Shown: positions 28,458 to 37,591, counted from the first letter of the stretch. The stretch: 64,000 bases of DNA from Furfurilactobacillus milii (GCF_021654115.1 NZ_JAIWJF010000008.1:1-64000); one strand, 5' to 3'. Notes: generated by a model from the sequence alone, not told the origin. Program-made: numbers and translations.

Positions 28458-29420
28458 TCAAGCGTTGACGATGTGCTTAGGTTGCTCACCCTGTTCGACG
28501 GCAATGACGTTTTCTGCCACGATGGTTGCCATGGCATCACGGGCTTCAACCGTTGCGTTACCAATATGTGGTGTCAAAGTGACATTGTCCAGTGTTTTAT
28601 AACCCTCAGCAACCTTAGGTTCATTTTCATAGACGTCCAGGGCAGCTCCGGCAATTTGGTGTTGTTGTAATGCTTTAAGTAGGGCGGCCTCGTCGATGAT
28701 GGGACCACGAGCAGCGTTAATGAGAACGGCGCTAGACTTCATTTGCGAAATGGCAGTCGCATCAATAAGGTGATGCGTATTGTCAGTCAATGGTGCATGG
28801 ATGGTGACGACATCCGATTGGCTCAACAATTCTGGCATAGTCACGTAGGTTGCGTTTAAGGCCAGTTCCTGGTCATTTGCCAGTGGGTGACGCTGTGTGT
28901 ATATGATGTGCATGCCAAATGCGTTTAAGCGTGTTGCGACAGCTTGACCAATGCCGCCCATCCCGATAATACCAACGATCTTTTGATTGAGTTCGTGACC
29001 AAGGAAAAAGCGTGGTGCCCAGCCAGAGAAACCGGTTGCCCGCATCAAACGATCACCCTCAGCGACGCGACGTAGGGTGCTTAAAATCAGGGCAACCGTC
29101 AATTCTGCCGTTGAAATAGTTGAGACAACTGGGGTATTAGTGACAGGGATATGACGCTGTTTTGCTGCCTGAACATCGATGTTGTTAAAACCGGCACCGT
29201 AGTTAGCAATTAACTTTAGTTTGGGAGCTGCCTGGATTAAATCAGCATCGACCATTGTAGACAATGAGGTAATTAAATAATCTGCCGTCTCGAGGTTCTT
29301 TGCTAGTGTTTCCCGATCAACAAGTCCTTTGCCGTCATAACTGTTAACGGTTAAACCAGCCTCGGTCAACATTTGTTGAGTCTTGTCAGGAAATTGAGCT
29401 GATAAATAAACGTTTGCCAT
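28458..29420 (-). CDS. D-isomer-specific 2-hydroxyacid dehydrogenase
   Basis: 320 residues. NAD site GMGGIGQAVATRL near residue 150; catalytic residues in the contexts NAARGPIIDE (Arg), DVYENEPKV (Glu) and LTPHIGNAT (His). Reduces 2-oxoacids such as glyoxylate, hydroxypyruvate or branched-chain 2-oxoacids; the substrate cannot be read. Not close to the fermentative D-lactate dehydrogenase in its N-terminal region. A cre-like site lies upstream at 29480-29494. Confidence 0.9.
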   Translation of the reverse strand: MANVYLSAQFPDKTQQMLTEAGLTVNSYDGKGLVDRETLAKNLETADYLITSLSTMVDADLIQAAPKLKLIANYGAGFNNIDVQAAKQRHIPVTNTPVVSTISTAELTVALILSTLRRVAEGDRLMRATGFSGWAPRFFLGHELNQKIVGIIGMGGIGQAVATRLNAFGMHIIYTQRHPLANDQELALNATYVTMPELLSQSDVVTIHAPLTDNTHHLIDATAISQMKSSAVLINAARGPIIDEAALLKALQQHQIAGAALDVYENEPKVAEGYKTLDNVTLTPHIGNATVEARDAMATIVAENVIAVEQGEQPKHIVNA

Positions 29421-29479
29421 GTCATAGACTTCCTTCTATACAAATATAGTGAATCATACCAACTTCATCTTACACCGTT

Positions 29480-29494
29480 TGGAAATCGTTTACA
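29480..29494 (-). promoter_or_regulatory. cre-like site upstream of the 2-hydroxyacid dehydrogenase
   Basis: Minus-strand ATGTAAACGATTTCC matches WTGNAANCGNWNNCW at 14 of 15 positions (last base C). It sits about 60 bp upstream of the dehydrogenase start, in the region divergent from the HAD hydrolase. Confidence 0.4.
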
Positions 29495-29657
29495 TGATTG
29501 TCAAACCGCCTTTTTTTCGGTATGGTAGTGACAGAAGTAATACTCGTTGCTAACTCTCATTTTATCTCATGACAGTAGCGAATGGGTGTGCGCTTAAGAA
29601 GAGCGATGGGCAGACTTGGCGTATTAAAGTGATGACCTATCTGATGGGAGACAGACT

Positions 29658-30482
29658 GTGATTAAAATTATTGCGAGTGATTTGGATGAAACATTATTGG
29701 ATACGGATGGTTCATTAAATCAGAAAAACATTAACGCCATCAAAGCTGCCACTAAGGCGGGCGTCTATTTTGTACCAAATTCAGGTCGCGGTTATGAATC
29801 CTTCGAGGATAATTTAGTTGATCTCGGACTAGCACAACAGCCGCACCAATATAAAATTTCTTATAATGGGGCCGCTATTTTGGAAAATGCACATGACCGT
29901 GTGATTGCAACAAATGGTATTCCCTTTAACTTAGCAAAGGGCGTATTTGATGCCGGACGGACGTTTGATCACGTCAGTTGTCATGTTTACTTATTGGATC
30001 AGCTCTATATTTATCACCAAACACCAACGGATGCTGCTTATATGGCGTCACGCCAAGTTCCGTTTACCAAATTAGAACAGCCAGACATCAACTTTTTGAA
30101 AAATCGCCCAATTATGAAGGTGATTTTCGAAACACCGGATGTTAAGCGTCAGCACGAACTGGCAGATCACGTTATGGCCACTTATGATGATGGCGTGGAT
30201 GTGACCTTTTCGTCTGGTCGCTACATTGAGTTCAACAAGAAGGGTGTGAACAAGGGCCGTGCCTTGTTGCAACTAGCTGATTTACTGGGTGTAGATCATG
30301 AAGATACGATGGCTGTCGGCGACAACTTTAATGACTTGCCGATGATCAAGGCGGCTGGTGTTGGCGTCGCGGTGGCCAATGCTGTTCCAGAAGTTGCCAA
30401 ACAGGCTGATGCACAAACTAAGGCCACTAACGATGACGGCGCGATTGCTGAATTGGTCAATGAGTATGTACTGAAGGGATAA
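29658..30482 (+). CDS. Cof-type HAD-IIB hydrolase
   Basis: 274 residues, GTG start after GGGAG. Motif I is D-L-D-E-T-L-L-D-T (nucleophile and acid aspartates), motif II serine in VPNSGRG, the C-terminal lysine region NKKGVNKGRAL, and motif III/IV GDNFNDLPMIKAAG. The cap is the IIB type. These enzymes dephosphorylate sugar phosphates, nucleotides or PLP; substrate unknown. Five bases before the next gene, so co-transcribed. Confidence 0.92.
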   Translation: MIKIIASDLDETLLDTDGSLNQKNINAIKAATKAGVYFVPNSGRGYESFEDNLVDLGLAQQPHQYKISYNGAAILENAHDRVIATNGIPFNLAKGVFDAGRTFDHVSCHVYLLDQLYIYHQTPTDAAYMASRQVPFTKLEQPDINFLKNRPIMKVIFETPDVKRQHELADHVMATYDDGVDVTFSSGRYIEFNKKGVNKGRALLQLADLLGVDHEDTMAVGDNFNDLPMIKAAGVGVAVANAVPEVAKQADAQTKATNDDGAIAELVNEYVLKG

Positions 30483-30487
30483 TGTGA

Positions 30488-31099
30488 ATGACGGATATTG
30501 AGACACAACTGGCCACGGCCCAAGACCGTGGTTTATTAATTGCGATTTATAATTTTATAGATGAAGAAACCTTCTCTGTCGGTTACGTGGTGGCTCAAGA
30601 TGCGACTTCAGTGTGTTTGCGGGTAATTGATCCTAACGGTGCTGTAAACGGCATACAAATCATTCAGAAGGCATTTATTACTAAGATTCTGTTACGTTCC
30701 GATTATTTGCGGAGCACGGAAGTTTGGCAACAAACGGCCATCGCTCAACATCGTGAAGACCCGTGGCGGATTGCACAGTGGACAGATACATTGACACTAA
30801 ATCCCGATCATTTACTGGCCTCGGCGTTGCAAACTGTACTTAACCACAAGTGGATCATTAACCTTGGAACGTTACGTCAAATTGATGATGAGACGGCAGA
30901 GGACGCGGATTTCACTGGTTTCTTAGGTGATTTTGTTGGTGACACATTGGCCCTTAATTATTTGAACCCGTGGGATTTAAGTGACGCCTGGCAGTTGGAC
31001 ATGAAGTTGGATGAGATTAATTATATCCGCATTGGTGCAGGCGTCTGCGTGAATATGCAGGCGCTGTTTGAAGCGTATACGGACGAGCGTTTTTATTAG
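30488..31099 (+). CDS. Conserved-looking hypothetical cytoplasmic protein
   Basis: 203 residues, acidic, no signal peptide or membrane segment. The first 70 residues (LLIAIYNFIDEETFSVGYVVAQDATSVCLRVID) read like a beta-barrel domain; the rest is helical and rich in Asp, Trp and Leu. Follows the HAD hydrolase by five bases with GAAGGG as ribosome site, so it is probably in the same operon. I do not recognise a family. Confidence 0.65.
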   Translation: MTDIETQLATAQDRGLLIAIYNFIDEETFSVGYVVAQDATSVCLRVIDPNGAVNGIQIIQKAFITKILLRSDYLRSTEVWQQTAIAQHREDPWRIAQWTDTLTLNPDHLLASALQTVLNHKWIINLGTLRQIDDETAEDADFTGFLGDFVGDTLALNYLNPWDLSDAWQLDMKLDEINYIRIGAGVCVNMQALFEAYTDERFY

Positions 31100-31126
31100 A
31101 TTTGTGTTAATCATGAAGGGAGAAAA

Positions 31127-32722
31127 ATGAAGTTGAGCAAAAGGTTAAATTTGGTGGTTAAGGTAATTCTTTCATTGTTTTTGGCATCTTTACTGATAGT
31201 TGTGGGTAACCCTCAACGAGTTTATGCATCGCGTAGCTTTAGTCCAGAAGACATCTCAGAAATTAAGTCAGATTTCTTCAGAGACGTGAATTTATTGAGA
31301 CAGGCGAACGGAGAAGTGAATTTAACTAACTTGGACGGCCAGAATGATACTCGTCGAATAAACGGCCTAAGTTTGTCTGAGTACACAGTGGCCGAAGTAA
31401 ACAGGCAGGTTCAATATGATTCATCTGGCGCAGGTATTAGTCACATTAATACAAGCGCGTCTAAAATAAATGGGCAATATCCCACAGACGCGCAGGAAAT
31501 AGGATCTGCTGGTTATTTAATGGCGGCTTCTAACATTGCTCAGCTGACTAATGTGAGCGATGGTTTATCGAATGAGCAAGTTGCACGAACTTTGCTTTTT
31601 TCTTTGTATGATGATTCCAACAATGTTGGGATTACGACTGACAAACAAAATGATTTTGGTCACAGAAAAAATTTATTGAATCCGTATGTCGATGCTTCAA
31701 GCGTTGCTGTTACAACGAATGCGAATTCGATTTTTCTTGTACAATCGTTAGTGATTTCCAAAATTAGTAGTCAGTTTACACAAACACAAATAAATGCAAT
31801 TAATGATTATGCAAACTACACATCTTCATTAACAAGCGGGCCAAAGAGTGAATGGTACTATCCGTCTTGGTTGATGACGCAGAGTGTTGAACAAATACCT
31901 AGCATGACGACGGTTAGTGAGCCAAAGTGGCCTGCTGAGCCTGCAACGGGTTGGTCGAATAACAATAATCAGTGGAAATACGTGCTTCAAAATGGTGCTA
32001 CAGCGTACGGTTGGCAATGGATCAATGGTGCTTGGTATTATTTTAATGGCTCAGGTGTAATGGTTACAGGCTGGCAATGGATCAATGGTGTTTGGTACTA
32101 CATGTATGACAACGGTGTAATGGCCACTGGTTGGCAGTGGATTAACGGCGCCTGGTATTATATGTATAACAGCGGTGTAATGGCAACGGGCTGGCAGTGG
32201 ATTAACGGTGCCTGGTACTATATGTATAGCAATGGCGTAATGGCTACCGGGTGGCAATGGATCAACGGTGCTTGGTATTACATGTATAGTAATGGTGTAA
32301 TGGCCACTGGTTGGCAGTGGATTAACGGTGCCTGGTATTACATGTATAACAACGGCGTAATGGCCACTGGTTGGCAGTGGATTAACGGTGCCTGGTACTA
32401 TATGTATAGTAACGGCGTAATGGCCACAGGCTGGCAACGAATCAATAATGAGTGGTATTACATGAATTACAGTGGTCTTATGATTACGAATTGGTGTTGG
32501 ATCAACGATAGCTGGTACTATATGTCCAGCAACGGTGTAATGACCACAGGTTGGCAACGAATCAATAATGAGTGGTATTACATGAATTACAGCGGTCTCA
32601 TGGTTACGGGTTGGCAATGGATCGGTGGCGCTTGGTATTATATGTACGATAATGGCGTTATGGCAACTAACGGTAATGTATCCGGTTGGAATATAACAAG
32701 TTCTGGACAGGCCTATGCTTAG
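31127..32722 (+). CDS. Secreted CAP/SEC10-like surface protein with wall-binding repeats
   Basis: 531 residues. Signal peptide at about 1-34 (LNLVVKVILSLFLASLLIVV...VYA). Residues about 38-240 resemble the CAP/SEC10-PgrA surface exclusion domain of lactobacilli, with FGHRKNLLNPY as its best motif. The C-terminal half has eleven 20-residue repeats of the choline/glucan-binding type (TGWQWINGAWYYMYSNGVMA) plus a degenerate one before them. No LPXTG anchor, so the repeats would hold it on the wall or on glucan. Start ATG after GGGAG. Low-GC signal region; repeat DNA is highly uniform. Confidence 0.82.
   Translation: MKLSKRLNLVVKVILSLFLASLLIVVGNPQRVYASRSFSPEDISEIKSDFFRDVNLLRQANGEVNLTNLDGQNDTRRINGLSLSEYTVAEVNRQVQYDSSGAGISHINTSASKINGQYPTDAQEIGSAGYLMAASNIAQLTNVSDGLSNEQVARTLLFSLYDDSNNVGITTDKQNDFGHRKNLLNPYVDASSVAVTTNANSIFLVQSLVISKISSQFTQTQINAINDYANYTSSLTSGPKSEWYYPSWLMTQSVEQIPSMTTVSEPKWPAEPATGWSNNNNQWKYVLQNGATAYGWQWINGAWYYFNGSGVMVTGWQWINGVWYYMYDNGVMATGWQWINGAWYYMYNSGVMATGWQWINGAWYYMYSNGVMATGWQWINGAWYYMYSNGVMATGWQWINGAWYYMYNNGVMATGWQWINGAWYYMYSNGVMATGWQRINNEWYYMNYSGLMITNWCWINDSWYYMSSNGVMTTGWQRINNEWYYMNYSGLMVTGWQWIGGAWYYMYDNGVMATNGNVSGWNITSSGQAYA
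32006..32665 (+). repeat. Eleven tandem 60-bp repeats encoding wall-binding units
   Basis: Units start at 32006 and every 60 bases to 32606 with no insertions or deletions. Units 2-7 are nearly identical at protein level; units 8 and 10 share a different version (TGWQRINNEWYYMNYSGLM), and unit 9 carries an unusual W-C-W. The pattern implies recent duplication or gene conversion inside the array. Confidence 0.9.
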
Positions 32723-32840
32723 TTAGAATTTTTACACAGCATTTTGTTCTCCTAAATGTGGTTTTGCATAAAAAGCGCTTGCCGTCAGAGTGGAGGTCGT
32801 GTAAACTAGTATCTTGTTGAGGGCGAATAGCCTTTAACAT

Positions 32841-32924
32841 GCCCCTGTGGCGGAATTGGCAGACGCGCAGCGTTCAGGTCGCTGTTCACCTTGGTGAGTA
32901 CTGGTTCGAATCCAGCCAGGGGCA
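32841..32924 (+). tRNA. tRNA-Leu (CAG)
   Basis: Acceptor stem GCCCCTG / CAGGGGC, class II with a long variable arm (TTCACCTTGGTGAGTA), anticodon stem CAGCG/CGCTG around TTCAGGT giving anticodon CAG, T loop GGTTCGAATCC. Discriminator A; CCA is not encoded. A terminator follows. Confidence 0.95.
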
Positions 32925-32947
32925 TAAGAAAACATCAGTTATAAGAA

Positions 32948-32997
32948 GACCGTTTCTATGTGCTAATTTATTGGCATACAGAAACGGTCTTTTTATG
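32948..32997 (+). terminator. Terminator after tRNA-Leu
   Basis: AGACCGTTTCT pairs with AGAAACGGTCT, then five T. The following ion-channel gene therefore needs its own start point or read-through. Confidence 0.8.
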
Positions 32998-33013
32998 CAG
33001 AAAGCAGTGTGTT

Positions 33014-33760
33014 ATGAAATCTAAAAGCAGAATTTTTAGTCAATTTTATCAGCTATTCATCATTATTTTGGCGGTTATCTCTGTGGTGCTAACGCTCTTC
33101 GATCTTACTGGCGAAATTAATTTATCTTTGGCACCATATTCGATTGTTGATGCCGCCATTTGGTGTATTTTTGTTGCCGATTATATCGTTGGCCTTTTCA
33201 GTGCAACATCTAAGCAGCAGTATTTCAAAACGCATGTAATGGATTTACTTGCGATTATTCCCGTTAATGCTGTGTTTAATCTGTTTCGTTTTGCCCGTAT
33301 TTTTAAGATACTTCGTTTATTACGGATATTTCGAATGGCTGGTATTATTGGCAAACTGCAGGATAAGCTTAGGAATTTCTTGCAAACAAATGGATTCATT
33401 TATTTGCTTTATGCCAGTATTGCAATTTTGCTTGTTGCTGCTTCGGTGTATGCCACTGTTGAAAAGATTTCCTTTGGCAATGCGTTATGGTGGGCGATTA
33501 CGACCGCTACAACAGTAGGATACGGTGATATTTCCCCGCATACTGTCATTGGCAAAATTGTGGCAATCACATTAATGCTGATTGGAGTCGGTTTTGTTGG
33601 CATGCTGACCAGCACGTTGACGACTTATTTCACTAAAAATACACGGCATAAAAATGAAGTTTCGAATGCGCAATTACTAGTGGAACTTAAACAATTACAT
33701 AAGGAAAATCAGATTATGCAACATCAAATCGACGAATTAAACGCATTTATTAAACGTTGA
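33014..33760 (+). CDS. Voltage-gated-type potassium channel
   Basis: 248 residues from ATG 33014; the open frame begins earlier but crosses the tRNA terminator. Six-helix layout: S1-S3 in the first 90 residues, an arginine-rich S4 (FRFARIFKILRLLRIFRMAG), then the pore with selectivity filter T-T-V-G-Y-G-D, and a C-terminal coiled coil (LLVELKQLHKENQIMQHQIDEL). Conducts potassium across the membrane, setting membrane potential. Resembles the short bacterial Kv channels of Listeria type. Confidence 0.9.
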   Translation: MKSKSRIFSQFYQLFIIILAVISVVLTLFDLTGEINLSLAPYSIVDAAIWCIFVADYIVGLFSATSKQQYFKTHVMDLLAIIPVNAVFNLFRFARIFKILRLLRIFRMAGIIGKLQDKLRNFLQTNGFIYLLYASIAILLVAASVYATVEKISFGNALWWAITTATTVGYGDISPHTVIGKIVAITLMLIGVGFVGMLTSTLTTYFTKNTRHKNEVSNAQLLVELKQLHKENQIMQHQIDELNAFIKR

Positions 33761-34303
33761 AATTAACGGGAATTGCGTGACAACGTTGCGTTCATCTTTC
33801 CTTTTGTAAGGATTATCTAAGAATTTAAATGCAATTTTTTTCGAATGCTTTTGATTTTGTCTTACTTTGTGCTCCTTTATTTCGAATTTAATGACACTAT
33901 GCCTATTGAATATAAGGTTTGAACTTTCCATGGTTAAGAGAAAAGTTGCATTATCGCCGATTGATATTTTGAAGTAAATTTATTATTTTTTACTTTTATA
34001 TTCGTTGATGTTAAACCATTTTTTTCATATACATATTGCGGTATGCGATGAATTAGCTAGTACATTGCATGGCGGTGTCGGGTAACATTTTGGACGACTG
34101 TTGTTTCTCTGAGCACATTTTATTTTGTCAATCGTAGAGAAATAGGTTATATTCCGAGTTTGGTAGTTTAAAATTAGTTGGTGTGAAACAAATGTTTGAC
34201 GATTAGGGTAAAGCGGGTTGAGATTCGCACCGATTTTTTACAAATAGCTAAAGTAACAGAAACGACTACAAGCAAAATAATCCTAGAAAATGGGGACTGA
34301 TAA
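33761..34303. other. AT-rich intergenic stretch, no gene seen
   Basis: 543 bp, clearly more AT-rich than flanking genes, with no convincing ribosome site plus frame and no strong hairpin. It opens the AT-rich islet that holds the Doc-like gene. Confidence 0.6.
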
Positions 34304-35014
34304 ATGGGCACACAGCCAGTTGGAACGTTAATTATGTCAGTGATGGATGAGGCTGACGAGACAGCAAGGCTAGCACGATTACAGGAATATGATTATCTTT
34401 TTAAGCGGTCAGTAATTAAGAAAAATGGAGACTTGCCCAACGTGACAATTACTTTAGAAAAGGTTAGTAAGGAAATGGATACACTGAGCGTTGTTGACTC
34501 GGAGGATCACATTTCAGAAGCTTTTCTGGTGTTACGTATGCCACAAATTAACCTAGATATTGAACAAATGAAAGTATTAAATGTTCAATCAGAATTATTG
34601 ATTAATAGGGAACGCTTTTACGGACTAAAGGACAAAGCCGGCTTAGAGTCCGTGTTAGCATTAACTAATCAAGCAGCTTTCGGGCGTGAATATCATCCTA
34701 CATTAGTGGATAAAGCAGCACATCTTTGGTATAGTATTGCTACAAAACAGCTTTTTAGTAATGGAAATAAGAGAACTGCTTTGCTAGCAGCTCGATATTT
34801 TTTGAATATAAATTTGGTTTATTTTAAAATCCAAAATGTTTCAGAACTATATAATGTCTCGCTTAATCTTGCCAACGGAAGTATGTCGGTGGAAAGCTTG
34901 CAACAATATATTCGTCATAATGCTGTATTGGATGTCGAGCTAATGCGCAATTCTGTTGGCGCTAAAAATTGGCCTGCACCCACAGTAAGGGACAATAAGT
35001 TGCTTTTGTTCTAA
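34304..35014 (+). CDS. Doc/Fic-fold protein with N-terminal extension and altered catalytic motif
   Basis: 236 residues. From about residue 83 it follows the death-on-curing pattern (L-K-D-K-A-G-L-E-S-V-L ... H-P-T-L-V-D-K-A-A-H) up to the catalytic loop QLFSNGNKR at 149-157. The Fic/Doc motif is H-x-F-x-D/N-x-N-K-R; here the histidine position is Gln149 while the phosphate-binding N-K-R is kept. Doc transfers phosphate and Fic transfers AMP to targets, both using that histidine, so activity is in doubt or altered. The first 80 residues are an extra domain of unknown type. Lies in an AT-rich islet, 39 bp before a 57-residue gene, suggesting acquisition as a pair. Confidence 0.72.
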   Translation: MGTQPVGTLIMSVMDEADETARLARLQEYDYLFKRSVIKKNGDLPNVTITLEKVSKEMDTLSVVDSEDHISEAFLVLRMPQINLDIEQMKVLNVQSELLINRERFYGLKDKAGLESVLALTNQAAFGREYHPTLVDKAAHLWYSIATKQLFSNGNKRTALLAARYFLNINLVYFKIQNVSELYNVSLNLANGSMSVESLQQYIRHNAVLDVELMRNSVGAKNWPAPTVRDNKLLLF

Positions 35015-35053
35015 AAACGTCGTAGTATCTGTGATTGTGAAAGGGGCGATTAT

Positions 35054-35227
35054 ATGGCTGAACAAGAAAATAAATTTAAATTAGATAAAATTGAATTAGA
35101 TGTTTTGAAAGGAAAAATAGCCCAAGACAGTTCATCCATTGTGGAAAGCTTGCGTAGTGGTGCCCTTAACAATATTAAAAATGACAAAAATCTAAAAAAA
35201 GCTTTGAAAAAGCTAGCAAAAGTTTAG
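35054..35227 (+). CDS. Small helical protein, possible partner or antitoxin of the Doc-like protein
   Basis: 57 residues from ATG 35054, with AAGGGGCG upstream, ending TAG at 35227 before a strong terminator. Highly charged and helical, lysine-rich C-terminus (NLKKALKKLAKV). The segment Q-D-S-S-S-I-V-E-S has S27-x-x-x-E31, loosely like the (S/T)-x-x-x-E-(G/N) inhibitory motif of Fic antitoxins such as VbhA, though the last position is Ser. Antitoxin role is inference from size, position and this partial motif. Confidence 0.55.
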   Translation: MAEQENKFKLDKIELDVLKGKIAQDSSSIVESLRSGALNNIKNDKNLKKALKKLAKV

Positions 35228-35258
35228 TCTACAAACCAAAAATTTTCATATAAAAAGC

Positions 35259-35300
35259 ATAAGCCATAGCCTCAGGATCAGAGGTTAGGCTTATTTTTTC
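35259..35300 (+). terminator. Terminator after the Doc-like pair
   Basis: ATAAGCC-ATA-GCCTC pairs with GAGGT-TA-GGCTTAT, then six T. The following 300 bp to the padR promoter show nothing I can name. Confidence 0.75.
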
Positions 35301-35594
35301 GCTATGAAAACATTAAAATCGAAATCTCGGCATGTGGAAAAACTCCAGAATCCAGTCTGATAACTTTTGCTAGCTTTCGAATGGTTAACAGGTTTCATGG
35401 AATTGTGTTCTTTAAATGTATCGTGACAGCTATTGATCGCCGTGACTAGTAAGTAATTAAGGTACTCGGCGCGGCTTGATACATAATGTGTCTGAAGATG
35501 CTAATACTAAATATTCACTACCTCTCTTAGAGAGGCAGAAATCAATACGATGGGGAGAGCATTCATCAGGAATTTTATTTTTAAGCATATTGTG

Positions 35595-35623
35595 TTGACT
35601 TTTATATTATACGACATATAATA
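35595..35623 (+). promoter_or_regulatory. padR operon promoter with overlapping palindromic operator
   Basis: TTGACT (35595-35600), 16 bases, TATAAT (35617-35622). TATATTAT (35603-35610) and ATATAATA (35616-35623) form a perfect 8-bp inverted repeat with a 5-base centre, lying over the spacer and -10 box. This is where an autoregulating PadR protein would bind; binding is inferred. Confidence 0.6.
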
Positions 35624-35692
35624 TAGTCACAAACAAAGTAGGAGACCAAAAATGTTTAAAGCACACAACGCTTCAGTTAGGAGGCCAGGCTC

Positions 35693-36043
35693 ATGAGCAT
35701 TCAAGTCAGTACAGAGTTGCTAGATGGGATGGTGCTTGCGTTGCTTGATCGAGAAGATCTATACGGTTACGCATTAACTCAACACATCCAATCATCAATC
35801 ACAGTTTCTGAATCGACCATGTATCCAGTGCTCCGTCGGTTAAAAAAGGAAGCGTGGTTGACAACGTATGATCAACCATTTCAAGGCCGCAATCGACGGT
35901 ACTATAAAATCACGACAACCGGCAAGAAACGGTTAAAAGAGATTCTACATGAGTGGGATGCCTATAAAGACAGTCTAGATGGCATTTTTAATCCACCAGC
36001 GCATATGCAAAACAAAACGGAGGGGACAACTGATGACAACTGA
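35693..36043 (+). CDS. PadR-family transcriptional regulator
   Basis: 116 residues. Winged helix with LYGYALTQHIQ, the recognition helix SESTMYPVLRRLKKEAWL and the wing GRNRRYYKITTTGKKRL, all standard for PadR. AGGAGGCC precedes the ATG. First gene of a four-gene operon with DUF1700, DUF4097 and PspC proteins; it overlaps the DUF1700 gene by 11 bases. In related organisms this set responds to cell-envelope damage. Confidence 0.92.
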   Translation: MSIQVSTELLDGMVLALLDREDLYGYALTQHIQSSITVSESTMYPVLRRLKKEAWLTTYDQPFQGRNRRYYKITTTGKKRLKEILHEWDAYKDSLDGIFNPPAHMQNKTEGTTDDN

Positions 36044-36668
36044 CGCCTACTTAAAAGAACTACAACGACGCTTGCACGGGCTAAGTGACAGCGAGCGTTC
36101 AGATGTAATGGATTTTTATACCGAATATGTGGAGGACGCTAACTTGACATCGGGGGATGCCATCGTTAGTAAATTGGGGACACCAAAACAACTGGCTCGC
36201 AAAGTCCTCGCCGACTACTCTATTAAGGAAAATGAGACAGCTGAACAAAAGGGTGAGCGACGCACACCACGTTCCAATGCCAACATGGTATGGATGATTA
36301 TTTTGGCGATTCTGTCAACGCCAGTGACCATTCCAGCGGCCATTGCGATCGTTGCTGTGCTGTTCACCGTAGTCGTCGTCATGGTTGCACTCATTGGGTC
36401 TGGGATTGTTGTAGCAGTGGCCTTGGTTGGTGGTGCTATTGCGGTCGCTGGCGTCTCACTGTACACCGGCGCCTACATGGTCTTTACAAACTTCTTTGTC
36501 GGCATTGCCTATTTGGGAGTTGGTCTGACTGGTGTTGGTGTCATCCTGATTTTGATCCCATTATGCTATTACATCATTCGTTTCCTGATCCAGATTTCTG
36601 CAAACTTTATTCGCTTCTTGTACCGTAAATTTTCAAACCGGCGTCAACAGCCGAAAGGAGATCATTAA
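36033..36668 (+). CDS. DUF1700-family membrane protein
   Basis: 211 residues from ATG 36033 (GGAGGGG upstream), starting MTTDAYLKELQRRLHGLSD. The N-terminal 80 residues are the soluble DUF1700 domain (helical, S-D-S-E-R-S-D-V-M-D-F-Y-x-E-Y); three or more hydrophobic helices follow, then a basic tail. Family members sit behind PadR regulators and with DUF4097 proteins; molecular role is not known. Confidence 0.88.
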   Translation: MTTDAYLKELQRRLHGLSDSERSDVMDFYTEYVEDANLTSGDAIVSKLGTPKQLARKVLADYSIKENETAEQKGERRTPRSNANMVWMIILAILSTPVTIPAAIAIVAVLFTVVVVMVALIGSGIVVAVALVGGAIAVAGVSLYTGAYMVFTNFFVGIAYLGVGLTGVGVILILIPLCYYIIRFLIQISANFIRFLYRKFSNRRQQPKGDH

Positions 36669-36670
36669 TC

Positions 36671-37591
36671 ATGAAGAGAACTTTAAAAATTGGCATCGCA
36701 GTGCTCATCGTTGGTTTGATCATGGTTGCTGCCGGTGCTTTTACTCACAGTTTTAAAGACGTTACGTTTAATCATCATGGACGACCAGAACTAAGAACGA
36801 CGCAAACAGTCAGCAAGAAAGTGAAGGATTTTGACGCGATAAGCGTCGACTTGAAAAGCGATCAGATTCGTATCAAGGAAGGCGACACCGCTCGTGTCCA
36901 AGTTAGCAGTACTAAAAAGGCCATGCCAACAGTTAGATCGGTGGGGCACAAACTGGTTATCGAACAAAAACGTGCAGACAATTCGATGACCGGCTGGAGT
37001 TTTGGTGACAATCCCGAAGGTACGTTTGGTTTTGGAACATTCTATGAGTCTAAACACCCCGATCGGACCGTTGTTGTAACAGTTCCACGGGGGACTAAGC
37101 TCAACAATATTAGTATTAAAGAACGACAAGGCGCCATTCGGATTACTGATGTTTCAGCAGACACAGTCAGTATCAGCGCCCATGATGACGTGATGTTGGA
37201 GCATATGACAGTCACACAGCCACTGAAAGTTAATAGTCATGACGGGAATCTTTATGTGACGGGGATGACACTAAACACACCATCCATTAAAACTGATGAC
37301 GGTGCGGTTAGTCTACGAGATGTTCAATTGAACCAAGGTTCCATTCAGTTGACTGGTGGTATGTTCAACATGACAAATGGTGGGTTTACTGGTGCCGTTA
37401 ACGTAACCAATGATGACGGCGATAATGAGATTGTTAACGCTGATCGGAATAAGGGTTACATTCTTCATGGCGACGATGAGAATAAGTTGTTTGAGCAACA
37501 TAATGAGAATGGCGGCACGTTGCAACAAAATGAAACGGTGCCAGACATTATGCACTTAACTACCAATGACGGTGAAAATTCCGTACAATGA
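36671..37591 (+). CDS. DUF4097 beta-repeat surface/membrane protein
   Basis: 306 residues with an N-terminal membrane anchor (IGIAVLIVGLIMVAAGAF) and a long beta-rich domain with repeated short strands (VSADTVSISAHDDVML, MTLNTPSIKTDDGAVSL), the adhesin-like DUF4097 fold. Related to the C-terminal part of LiaF/YvlB-like stress proteins. Starts two bases after the DUF1700 stop with AAAGGAG upstream, so coupled. Probably extracytoplasmic envelope-stress sensor or effector; that is inference. Confidence 0.85.
   Translation: MKRTLKIGIAVLIVGLIMVAAGAFTHSFKDVTFNHHGRPELRTTQTVSKKVKDFDAISVDLKSDQIRIKEGDTARVQVSSTKKAMPTVRSVGHKLVIEQKRADNSMTGWSFGDNPEGTFGFGTFYESKHPDRTVVVTVPRGTKLNNISIKERQGAIRITDVSADTVSISAHDDVMLEHMTVTQPLKVNSHDGNLYVTGMTLNTPSIKTDDGAVSLRDVQLNQGSIQLTGGMFNMTNGGFTGAVNVTNDDGDNEIVNADRNKGYILHGDDENKLFEQHNENGGTLQQNETVPDIMHLTTNDGENSVQ

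Noticed and set aside
32051-32617. 188-codon minus-strand open frame
   Set aside because: Exact shadow of the 60-bp wall-binding repeats; its repetitive protein simply mirrors the plus-strand array.
32006-32665. Tandem array as a CRISPR
   Set aside because: Units are coding, in frame and without unique spacers; no cas genes are nearby.
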